Shown one piece after another: positions 1-6,736 of a stretch of DNA of 12,973 nt. Both the position numbers and the translations under genes were made by a program. The stretch lies in NCBI GenBank assembly GCA_046760905.1, contig JBHIFB010000092.1, positions 1-12,973 of the forward strand, given 5' to 3'. The stretch comes from JBHIFB01 sp046760905 (lineage in GTDB: Bacteria; Gemmatimonadota; CAZMKB01). The first letter of the stretch is position 1; every line of letters begins with the position of its first letter. The notes under the pieces are model-generated. The model was not told the origin of the DNA. It ran no database searches and saw only the letters and a list, made by a program, of their open reading frames with translations.

Positions 1-55
1 ATATGTTACCGTAATTGCGAACGCGACCACTTAGAGCCCTTAAGTGAGTCGTGAG

Positions 56-72
56 TGCATTGGGCCAATGCA
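56..72. repeat. Perfect 17-nt dyad (operator-like or small hairpin)
   Basis: TGCATTGG-G-CCAATGCA is a perfect inverted repeat with 8-base arms around one central base. As RNA it would fold with a 6-bp stem and a five-base loop. Ten bases upstream lies another small hairpin, CACTTA (28-33) with TAAGTG (41-46). Neither is followed by a T-run, so these are not intrinsic terminators. A repressor-type binding site is possible, but no promoter is recognisable beside it. Confidence 0.35.
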
Positions 73-195
73 AAGTGTTCAAACGAAACAACTGTAAGTT
101 ACATAAGAATTGGTTAATGTCCTGACGGGTTTTTCAACTTGACTCAGGAGCCGGGATTTCCGCCCTCCTAATAAGGTTTGATTCCTTTATAAGTC

Positions 196-234
196 AAAAG
201 CTACCGGTGGACTAATGCCGCTGGTAGCTTTTTT
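196..234. terminator. Strong bidirectional rho-independent terminator
   Basis: A 10-bp perfect stem (196-205 with 223-232) continues through five more pairs, two of them G-U (206-210 with 218-222), around the 7-base loop 211-217. The plus strand ends in a run of six T (229-234). On the minus strand the stem ends in TTTT, so it can also stop transcripts of the minus-strand FG-GAP gene, whose stop codon lies about 50 bases away. It may equally end a plus-strand gene lying before the window. Confidence 0.9.
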
Positions 235-282
235 ATGATCGACAGCTCCCCCGGCCGGAGATCACTCACTATACTGAGAAAA

Positions 283-2070
283 TCAGTGCTCCAATCCCGT
301 CAAAGCGAGTAGCGGTTGCACTGTAAAACGGTACATCCCATGGTGAACAGGATTCCGAGAGGGATCGACGGGATCAAAGCCTATATTGCCGGCTGTGTCG
401 ATTGCCTTGAAATAGTAACACACCTCCGTCCCTGCTTCCTGGGAAGGGATCTCACCCGAATATAACCTTCCTCCCTTCCAGACCATTAAAACTTCATTGA
501 AATTGTATCCTCCATCCGTACTGTAGAGGAGACTCACCCTTAGCTCGCCAATGTTCATAGATACATAATCGATGACGTGGGTGCTTATAAGGAAAGGCCC
601 TTTCGTACTGATCAAGCCCTTTATTTCCCTCGATCCGAAGATCCTGGGCGGATGGGTATCCGATGTGCCTCTATTAATATATAGTCGATTCTGTTCTTCC
701 TTATTCGCCGACACCACATCCACATCACCATCTCCATCTAAATCACCGAATTTGATTCTCGTTGTCTGATCCAGCAAACGTGGTAATCTTACTCTGGTAA
801 CATCGTAGAAAAATCCCTTTCCATCATTAAGAAGCAACCTATTCTGTAAAGGTATTGTGGTATAACTATTCGCCATGATCAAATCAGGCCATCCGTCATC
901 ATCTATATCCGCTGTATCTGAAGAGTAGGCTGAATCTGCCGAGGCAGGTAATCTCCCGACAGTTTCTTCGATGAAATATCCGCCATGATTCATAAGAAGC
1001 GGATTCTTTCTTGCATTTGCAATGCATAATATAATGTCCAGGTTATCGTCCCCATCATAATCACCCGGTCTTCCCACATGTGACTTGAAATTATCGAGTG
1101 GAATTCTCCCTTCGGATTCATCGGAAAAAAACCCGAACCCATCATTAACCAACAGACGGTTGCCAAGTGAGGAATGAGAATGAGCCTCAAAGACGTCAAG
1201 GTCGCCGTCAAAATCAATGTCGAAGAAAATGAAACCGGTGGTTCTATCACCATCATCGCTCCTATCAGGTAACCGTTTTTCCGTTTCATCTGAAAAAAAA
1301 CCATCGCCGTCGTTTATGAGCAGCCTGCTTGGGCAGTAGTAGGCGTGAAGGCGATTTTCTTCGCTATGGTCGCTATGAGCACGATGCCTGCATTCGATAA
1401 TACACTGCTGTAAGGCCGGTACACGGGAAGGTTCGATGAGAGGTCTGTGACCACTTTCATCCGTGAATATGGCCAGTTTAAAGGTATTGCTGCTATTAAT
1501 ATGAGGACAGGGCAGCTCCACCTGAAACTCCGGCAGCATGATATCAAAATCGCCGTCACCATCAAGGTCACCCACTCCCGGCTCTGCCGAGAAAACGCCT
1601 CCCAGAATCGGAGGAAGTCGACTCATTGATTCATCGACGAAGAAACCATCCCCGTTGTTCAACCACAATCTGTTTGAGTATCCACTCGCTGCAGTGATTA
1701 TGATATCCAGGTCACCATCAGCATCAAAGTCAGCAAAAGCCGATCTCCTTGTATCGAAGTGTTCCGAAGGTAATCTCGGATCTGTTTCATCGGTGAAGTG
1801 TGCGGTTCCATCATTTATATAGATGCGTGACTGCTGTCCATCATAGGGAGTATATCGCGCCGAGTTGGTGAAGAAAATGTCAAGATCGCCGTCACCATCA
1901 ATATCAATGAGATCGACATCATTGGTATAATCACTGTCCATCGGCATACGCTCGAATGTGAGATCAACGAAATACTGATCATTCATGAGAGCCTTCTGAC
2001 TCGTGTTTTTCGCCAGCAGCAAAAGAATGGGAATAGTGATCAAAGGTGAAATTTTTTCAATTCGATACAC
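283..2070 (-). CDS. Secreted FG-GAP/VCBS repeat propeller protein
   Basis: 595-residue exported protein, probably a calcium-loaded, integrin-alpha-like beta-propeller working in adhesion or binding at the cell surface; ligand unknown. The GTG start is chosen because AAGAGG lies five bases before it and a signal peptide follows (charged start, hydrophobic residues about 8-20). Seven DxDxDGDxD-type calcium loops start at residues 56, 114, 168, 284, 337, 388 and 443, normally 51-58 apart. The 116-residue gap between the third and fourth holds a degenerate extra blade with cysteines (188, 223, 227, 246) instead of the acidic loop. Each blade also carries a NDGxGFFxDET-like strand and an RLP motif. 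Residues about 474-595 form a separate Ig-like domain ending in the YYFKAIDTAGN type. No T9SS tail is visible. Transcribed alone, from the promoter at 2117-2146 to the terminator at 196-234. The family is clear; the role is inferred. Confidence 0.88.
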   Translation of the reverse strand: MYRIEKISPLITIPILLLLAKNTSQKALMNDQYFVDLTFERMPMDSDYTNDVDLIDIDGDGDLDIFFTNSARYTPYDGQQSRIYINDGTAHFTDETDPRLPSEHFDTRRSAFADFDADGDLDIIITAASGYSNRLWLNNGDGFFVDESMSRLPPILGGVFSAEPGVGDLDGDGDFDIMLPEFQVELPCPHINSSNTFKLAIFTDESGHRPLIEPSRVPALQQCIIECRHRAHSDHSEENRLHAYYCPSRLLINDGDGFFSDETEKRLPDRSDDGDRTTGFIFFDIDFDGDLDVFEAHSHSSLGNRLLVNDGFGFFSDESEGRIPLDNFKSHVGRPGDYDGDDNLDIILCIANARKNPLLMNHGGYFIEETVGRLPASADSAYSSDTADIDDDGWPDLIMANSYTTIPLQNRLLLNDGKGFFYDVTRVRLPRLLDQTTRIKFGDLDGDGDVDVVSANKEEQNRLYINRGTSDTHPPRIFGSREIKGLISTKGPFLISTHVIDYVSMNIGELRVSLLYSTDGGYNFNEVLMVWKGGRLYSGEIPSQEAGTEVCYYFKAIDTAGNIGFDPVDPSRNPVHHGMYRFTVQPLLALTGLEH

Positions 2071-2116
2071 AACTACCTCTTGGCATACTCGACATGATAC
2101 AGTGTAATCTCAAGAA

Positions 2117-2146
2117 ATTATATCATAAGTGGATTCAAACAGTCAA
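2117..2146 (-). promoter_or_regulatory. Sigma-70 type promoter for the FG-GAP gene
   Basis: Read on the minus strand: TTGACT (2146-2141), an 18-base spacer, then a perfect TATAAT (2122-2117). The predicted start near 2110 leaves a leader of about 40 bases before the GTG start at 2070, and the AAGAGG ribosome site falls inside that leader. Confidence 0.7.
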
Positions 2147-2401
2147 CCACCCTTCGGTGATTTTGTTTTTTCAATCAGCCAGCTTTTTATAGATTCTCCT
2201 CAAAGCCGCATTTTAGAATGCGACTTAAGATGTTTCGCCTCTTATAATAAGTGTAATAACAAAACGAGTTCTTACATAATTTCCGTTCTTATGCTATCGT
2301 TGTTGCATCTGAAATTATCTAAATTAGAGAACCCGAAAAAGAACCTCCTCGCTAACACATCGCACTCCTGGATACTCTTTCAGAGTTCTCACTTACACTA
2401 C

Positions 2402-2430
2402 TTGACACTCAGTACAATATACCTTATGAT
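2402..2430 (+). promoter_or_regulatory. Sigma-70 type promoter for the sigma/anti-sigma/CHAT operon
   Basis: Perfect TTGACA (2402-2407), an exact 17-base spacer, then TATGAT (2425-2430), one mismatch from consensus. Transcription would start near 2437, about 40 bases before the sigma-factor ATG at 2479. The operon is therefore probably under housekeeping control, with any autoregulation by its own sigma factor coming on top. I see no second, unusual promoter that would be the obvious target of the encoded sigma factor. Confidence 0.75.
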
Positions 2431-2478
2431 GAATTGTAGTTTCTAACAACTTATTATTATCTAAAGAGTTAAGTTATT

Positions 2479-3015
2479 ATGGAAAAACTTGATATCCTTC
2501 TGGCTGAAGCTAATTCAGGCAACAAGAGCGCCGAGGAGGAGATTTTCGAATATCTTTATGTAAGATTTAAAGTCTTGGCGACACTTAAAATAGGTGAAGG
2601 TCATTCACATGACATTGCCATGGAGGCCTGCAAGATCATTCTGGAAAAATACAAGAATGTGGAATTCACGAAGAGCTTCGAGGCTTGGACTCAAGGCATT
2701 TTCGCCAATGTCATGCGTAACTATTTTCGGAGCTCGAGAATCAGGAAGGACCACATGGTTCAGAAGCCGGAATTTGAAAATAAGATGAAATTCTCCTCAA
2801 AGCCGGATCACGATTTAAGGCTGGCTCTTATCGATTGCCTTCAAAAGATTCTCAAGATCCATCCCCGTTATGCGAGGGCGATGAATTTAGTCATCCACGG
2901 CTATACTCCTGAGGAGATAAGCAGAAAACTCAAGATAAGCCAGAACAACTGCTACGTCATACTCAATCGCGGTAGAGCATTACTAAGGAAGTGTCTTGAA
3001 TCAGGGAGGATATAG
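2479..3015 (+). CDS. ECF-like sigma-70 family RNA polymerase sigma factor
   Basis: 178 residues, the usual size of a two-domain (region 2 plus region 4) extracytoplasmic-function sigma factor. Residues about 10-85 match region 2 in character: helices with the aromatic/basic stretch FEAWTQGIFANVMRNYFRSS, where core RNA polymerase and the -10 element are normally bound. Residues about 118-172 form region 4, with the helix-turn-helix around YTPEEISRKLKIS and a basic helix (LNRGRALLRKCL) for -35 recognition. The ribosome site before ATG 2479 is weak (AAAGAG at 2463-2468). The next gene starts only 3 bases after the stop, so the two are translationally coupled, as is usual for a sigma factor and its cognate anti-sigma factor. 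The family is solid; the ECF subgroup and the regulon are not known. Confidence 0.87.
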   Translation: MEKLDILLAEANSGNKSAEEEIFEYLYVRFKVLATLKIGEGHSHDIAMEACKIILEKYKNVEFTKSFEAWTQGIFANVMRNYFRSSRIRKDHMVQKPEFENKMKFSSKPDHDLRLALIDCLQKILKIHPRYARAMNLVIHGYTPEEISRKLKISQNNCYVILNRGRALLRKCLESGRI

Positions 3016-3018
3016 ATT

Positions 3019-3705
3019 ATGGCTCGCTGCAAGGACAGAGACCTCGGCGCCCTCATCCATGCGTATGAGTTGAATGCTCTCTCAACGGAAGATGCCAGGC
3101 GGTTTGAGATACACATCATGAAGTGCGAATACTGCTTCAATGAGGTGAAGGATTTCACCAGAGAGGCGATTTTATTGAGTTCGGATGAAGCGGTGAAGGA
3201 TATAATCAGTAAGGCATCAACCGGATTCCAATCTGAATCCGAATCGGCCCTCGTAAAATTTTTGCGATACGTATGGCCCGATAAGCCGATAGCCTTCAAA
3301 CCCGCCATAGCCTATCTCCTGATCCTGCTAATGATCCTGCCGGCCTATCATGGACTCAGGACAATGAGAGAAAACAAGATCAGGTCGGTTAAAACCGTGA
3401 ACTTCTTTCCCGACAGATCCATCCAGGAAGAAGCACTTAGCACAAGCATGGGCAGCGAAGTTTTAATAAGCTTCGTTTTCAGAGGTGCGGTCCCGGGTGA
3501 AGCATACAATGTTAAGATCGAAGATGAAGATGGATCACTGATCTACGAAAAGGATGAATTCACCGGTTTTGATGAATATGAGACGGCAAGGTTGATTTTG
3601 CCCCTCTCACAAATGGAGCCGGGTAATTATCGTTTGACGGTTATAAATCCTCGTTCTGAAGCTCCCTCAAATAAACAGGAATACCGATTCAGGGTTAAGA
3701 AGTAA
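3019..3705 (+). CDS. Membrane-anchored zinc-finger (zf-HC2/ZAS) anti-sigma factor
   Basis: 228 residues. The N-terminal domain has the HxxxCxxC zinc signature (His32, Cys36, Cys39), with Cys4 or His14 as a possible fourth ligand, as in anti-sigma domains that bind ECF sigma factors in the cytoplasm. A single membrane helix spans about residues 95-113. Residues 114-228 would lie outside the cytoplasmic membrane and look like one beta-sandwich (alternating strands around VLISFVFRG, YNVKIEDEDG and GNYRLTVINP). A strong Shine-Dalgarno, GGGAGGA at 3004-3010 inside the end of the sigma gene, lies 8 bases before this ATG. The layout (cytoplasmic finger, one helix, outer domain) is that of anti-sigma factors inactivated by regulated proteolysis. 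Pairing with the upstream sigma factor is inferred from adjacency. Confidence 0.85.
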   Translation: MARCKDRDLGALIHAYELNALSTEDARRFEIHIMKCEYCFNEVKDFTREAILLSSDEAVKDIISKASTGFQSESESALVKFLRYVWPDKPIAFKPAIAYLLILLMILPAYHGLRTMRENKIRSVKTVNFFPDRSIQEEALSTSMGSEVLISFVFRGAVPGEAYNVKIEDEDGSLIYEKDEFTGFDEYETARLILPLSQMEPGNYRLTVINPRSEAPSNKQEYRFRVKK

Positions 3706-3753
3706 CATGCTTTCTGAAACGTGTGTCATGTATAATTCCCTGCCGAGAGGGAA

Positions 3754-6699
3754 ATGAAATTGTTATCACAACGTGATCTTATGATAATGATGGTTTTCAC
3801 ATGCATGCAGTTGTGCAAACCTATCATGCCATATGCAGAACAGACATCAAACCTGGATAATCCTGCTTCGAATGAAGTTCTGCTCTTGATTCAGCAGTGT
3901 GATTCTCTCGCAAATGCAGGAGAGCTCGATACAGCCCTGGTCCTTGGAAATCTGGCCATAGAGAAATCGAAAACCGAGTTCGGAGAAAACGACCCTGTCC
4001 ATGCATCGGCACTCAGTGCCGTCGCTACTGTTTATTTTTTAAAAAGTAACTATGCGGATTTCGAGAATCTCTGCAATAAAGCATTGTCAATCAGGGAGAG
4101 GACTCTGGGTCCGGACCATCCTGATGTGGCTGAGAGCTTAAATGACCTGGCAACCCTTTTTATGTATCAGGGGAAGTACACGGAAGCAGAACCTCTGCTT
4201 AAAAGAGCGGTGGAGATCTATGAAAGCGTTTATGGTCCTGAACACATTAATGTAGCCAAGAGCTTGAATAATCTTGCGACCCTTTACTGCGAGCAGGGTA
4301 AGTATGCAGAATCTGAAAATCTTCACAAGAGAGCGCTCTCTATAAAGAAGGCCACGCTCGGCCCGGAACATTCCTCTGTGGCATGGAGTTCGAATAATCT
4401 TGCAACCCTATACATATTACAGGGACGGAATTCGGAAGCGGAGCATTTTCTCAAACAGGCTCTGGCAATCTGGGAGAAAACAATGGGACCCGACCACCCG
4501 CTGGTCGGCTTCGCACTCAACAATCTGGGTAATTGTTCTATGGAGCAACATAAATATGCAGAGGCCGAAAACTACTTTAAAATAGCCCTGGCCAAATGGG
4601 AGAAAGCTCTGGGGCCGGCATATCAGCATCTGGCGCCCGCCCTTAACAGTCTTGCAAGATTGTATTCCTACCAGGCCAAATATACGGAATCTGAAAATCT
4701 CTATAAGCGTGCCCTTGATATCAGGGAAAAGGCACTGAGTCCAGAACATCCCCATCTGGTGAGAAGTCTAAACAATCTGGGAAGCCTCTACCTGGAGATG
4801 GGCCGGTATACCGAAGCCGAACCTCTACTTAAGCGTGCACTCGCTCTCGGAGAGAAGGGATTGGGGCCCGACCACCCATATGTGGCCGAAAGCCTTCTCA
4901 ATCTCGCAAAAAATTACTGCGCTCTAGGCGATTATGATCGAAGCCTGTCTAATTATCAGAAGCTTCAGGAGGCAAGGCGAAATTTTATCGATTATGTGTT
5001 TTCCTACGCTTCGGAAGATCAGAAAATCAGGTATCTTGAAATATACCCACTGCTGGATCATTCATTCCTCTCATTTGCGATCATGGACACCTCGATCCAA
5101 TCGAAACGTTCAGCCCTCGAAATGATTCTCAAAGGCAAAGCCGCGGTTATTGACGCAGTCTCCGCCGAAAGAGAAATCGCTTACTGCACGGATGATGATG
5201 ATATCTTGAAGAGAGTCAAGAGACACGCTGAGATCTGCGGGGAAATAGCCACTTTGACACTTTCAGGGGCTGAACATCTCGAGCCTGAAATGTACCGCGA
5301 TCGGCAAAGAACCCTATACAGTATCAAAGATTCACTGGAGACGGAGCTCAGCAGAAGATGTGGAGAGTTCAAGGATGAACAGGTATCAAGGAGGTTCAAA
5401 GTACAGGGTATTGCGAGGACTCTTCCGGAAGGAAGTGTGTTATGGGAGTTCGTCCAGTATGAACCTTATGATTTCACAAGAGTGGGGATTGAGGAGGAGA
5501 AAACGAGTCGAGCTAGATATCTGGCCTTCACGCTTAACCACGATGGAGATATCACCTTGACGGACCTCGGCGATGCGGCTCTGATCGACAGTCTTGTGAG
5601 TTTGGCAAGATTTATGATCAATGATGCAAGAAAAGTAATCTACTCCCCTTTAGCCATGGAATCGAATAGACGTTTAACCGAGCTCACAGAAATGATCTAT
5701 GATACGATTTTCGCTCCACTGGAAGCGAGCCTTGACGGAGGAAATACAATCATAATTTCACCCGATGGACAGCTCAATCTTCTACCTTTCGAGATCCTCT
5801 CCTGCCCGGATGGTGAGTATGTTATAGAGAAATACAGGATCAGCTACGTTTCATCCGGTCGGGATCTCTTGAGGTTTCAAAAGGAGAGGCGACATTCAGA
5901 CTGGGCTCTGGTCATGGCGGATCCCGATTTTGACTTTTCAGCCGAAGCTATGGCCAAATCTAAAGGAGAGGTCCATAAGGAATCTGAGATATATCATCAC
6001 AACTATAATGCATCACGTGGGGTGAGCGAATGCATCAACTTCCGGTTCGCACAGCTTCCCTATACTCGAGAAGAGACAAGATTCGTGGCCAAGACACTCG
6101 AGAATAAAATTCACATTAGAACCAAGATCTATTACGGCAGCGACTCCACCGAGGAGAATCTAAAAAAGATAAGCAGCGCGCCGAGAGTTCTTCACCTTGC
6201 CACACATGGGTATTTCTGTGAAGATCTTGATCCCAGCGAAGAGAGAGGCCGCGAGAATCCACTCCTGCGCTCCGGCCTCGCTCTGGCGGGGGCGAATCAT
6301 CTGATGGCTGAGAATGGTGGCTATGCCGGCCAGAACGGCGATGGTATCCTGACGGCTCTCGAGGTATCCGGATTGAATCTGGTGGGAACCGAACTCGCTA
6401 CACTCTCCGCCTGCGAAACGGGTATCGGTGAAGTCAGAAACGGCGAGGGCGTCTATGGCCTGCGGCGTGCCTTCCAATGCGCAGGTGTCGAGACGATAGT
6501 GATGAGTCTGTGGAAGGTGCCCGATAGGGAAACGTATGAACTTATGAACAGCTTTTACAAATACTGGGGCCAGGGCTACAGCAAGCGGGAAGCGTTACGC
6601 CAATCCGTCTTGAATGTCATGAATGATCTTCGAGAGAAATACGGAACAGCCCATCCATTATCATGGGGTGGATTCGTATTGCTGGGAAATCCTGATTGA
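3754..6699 (+). CDS. Exported TPR-CHAT caspase-like protease
   Basis: 981 residues. Residues 1-29 look like a signal peptide (basic start, hydrophobic 9-20, possible cleavage after PYA), which puts the protein outside the cytoplasmic membrane; this is the least certain part of the call. Residues about 38-418 are tetratricopeptide repeats of the kinesin-light-chain/TPR_12 type (AEPLLKRAL ... GPDHPxVAxSLNNLA), seven of them starting exactly 42 residues apart from residue 125. A helical linker with a conserved-type VLWEF strand follows. Residues about 650-981 are the CHAT domain (caspase/HetF family, clan CD), with catalytic His818 in HLATHGYF and Cys887 in LSACETG, and the typical WGGFVLLGNPD end, so the peptidase looks complete. 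The start follows GAGAGGG at a rather short spacing. It lies 48 bases after the anti-sigma gene, in the same operon. Substrate unknown; the outer domain of the anti-sigma factor is a candidate. Confidence 0.87.
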   Translation: MKLLSQRDLMIMMVFTCMQLCKPIMPYAEQTSNLDNPASNEVLLLIQQCDSLANAGELDTALVLGNLAIEKSKTEFGENDPVHASALSAVATVYFLKSNYADFENLCNKALSIRERTLGPDHPDVAESLNDLATLFMYQGKYTEAEPLLKRAVEIYESVYGPEHINVAKSLNNLATLYCEQGKYAESENLHKRALSIKKATLGPEHSSVAWSSNNLATLYILQGRNSEAEHFLKQALAIWEKTMGPDHPLVGFALNNLGNCSMEQHKYAEAENYFKIALAKWEKALGPAYQHLAPALNSLARLYSYQAKYTESENLYKRALDIREKALSPEHPHLVRSLNNLGSLYLEMGRYTEAEPLLKRALALGEKGLGPDHPYVAESLLNLAKNYCALGDYDRSLSNYQKLQEARRNFIDYVFSYASEDQKIRYLEIYPLLDHSFLSFAIMDTSIQSKRSALEMILKGKAAVIDAVSAEREIAYCTDDDDILKRVKRHAEICGEIATLTLSGAEHLEPEMYRDRQRTLYSIKDSLETELSRRCGEFKDEQVSRRFKVQGIARTLPEGSVLWEFVQYEPYDFTRVGIEEEKTSRARYLAFTLNHDGDITLTDLGDAALIDSLVSLARFMINDARKVIYSPLAMESNRRLTELTEMIYDTIFAPLEASLDGGNTIIISPDGQLNLLPFEILSCPDGEYVIEKYRISYVSSGRDLLRFQKERRHSDWALVMADPDFDFSAEAMAKSKGEVHKESEIYHHNYNASRGVSECINFRFAQLPYTREETRFVAKTLENKIHIRTKIYYGSDSTEENLKKISSAPRVLHLATHGYFCEDLDPSEERGRENPLLRSGLALAGANHLMAENGGYAGQNGDGILTALEVSGLNLVGTELATLSACETGIGEVRNGEGVYGLRRAFQCAGVETIVMSLWKVPDRETYELMNSFYKYWGQGYSKREALRQSVLNVMNDLREKYGTAHPLSWGGFVLLGNPD
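4126..4881 (+). repeat. Six in-phase 126-base coding repeats (42-residue TPR units)
   Basis: Units start at residues 125, 167, 209, 251, 293 and 335 of the TPR-CHAT protein, each exactly 42 residues long, with a seventh starting at 377. The conserved positions are VAxSLNNLAxLY, GKYxEAExLxKRAL and GPxHP. The units differ clearly at nucleotide level, so they are old repeats under length constraint rather than a fresh duplication. Confidence 0.8.
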
Positions 6700-6736
6700 T
6701 TGGAACACGGAGATGCCGAAAGGATGGGGTAGATTC

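Larger units (their letters stand above)
1..282. other. Non-coding segment upstream of a terminator
   Basis: No gene can be supported here. Two frames stay open from the window edge for a few codons (stops at 32-34 and 52-54), so the last residues of a plus-strand gene entering from the left are possible but unprovable. The segment holds two short dyads (28-46 and 56-72) and the strong terminator at 196-234. Between 130 and 180 it is a mixture of short GC-rich blocks with no convincing RNA gene. Confidence 0.6.
2071..2478. other. Divergent intergenic regulatory region
   Basis: This 408-base AT-rich stretch separates the divergent FG-GAP gene and sigma-factor operon. It holds a good promoter for each, at 2117-2146 (minus) and 2402-2430 (plus). 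Between them lie a perfect 6-bp hairpin (CGCATT 2207-2212 with AATGCG 2217-2222) and a 16-base stretch (2193-2208) repeated exactly inside the sigma gene (2790-2805). A 105-codon plus-strand reading frame at 2129-2446 has no ribosome binding site and contains the sigma operon's promoter, so it is not called as a gene. Confidence 0.6.

Noticed and set aside
130..195. Possible tRNA remnant (T-loop-like GGTTTGATTCC and short complementary ends)
   Set aside because: No proper D-arm, anticodon arm or 7-bp acceptor stem can be drawn; the length is too short and the T-loop differs from the standard form.
2138..2170. Hairpin with following T-rich stretch as a terminator
   Set aside because: Only four clean pairs plus two beyond a mismatch, and no plus-strand gene ends here; it also overlaps the -35 of the minus-strand promoter.
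2129..2446. 105-codon plus-strand open frame between the divergent genes
   Set aside because: No ribosome site, protein-like features weak, and the frame contains the TTGACA/TATGAT promoter of the sigma operon. It sits in AT-rich regulatory DNA.
3731..3736. TATAAT as a separate promoter for the CHAT gene
   Set aside because: No acceptable -35 at 16-18 bases and no extended -10; the predicted start would leave almost no leader. Read-through from the upstream operon promoter explains expression.
3754..6699. A type III-E CRISPR (Craspase) locus
   Set aside because: The TPR-CHAT protein is the only shared part. There is no Cas7-11/gRAMP, no Csx30, no cas1/cas2 and no CRISPR array in the window.
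6623..6736. Earlier starts (6623, 6713) for the propeller gene
   Set aside because: 6623 overlaps the conserved end of the CHAT domain. From 6713 the signal peptide would carry an odd extra head. 6737 has better ribosome spacing and a standard signal peptide.
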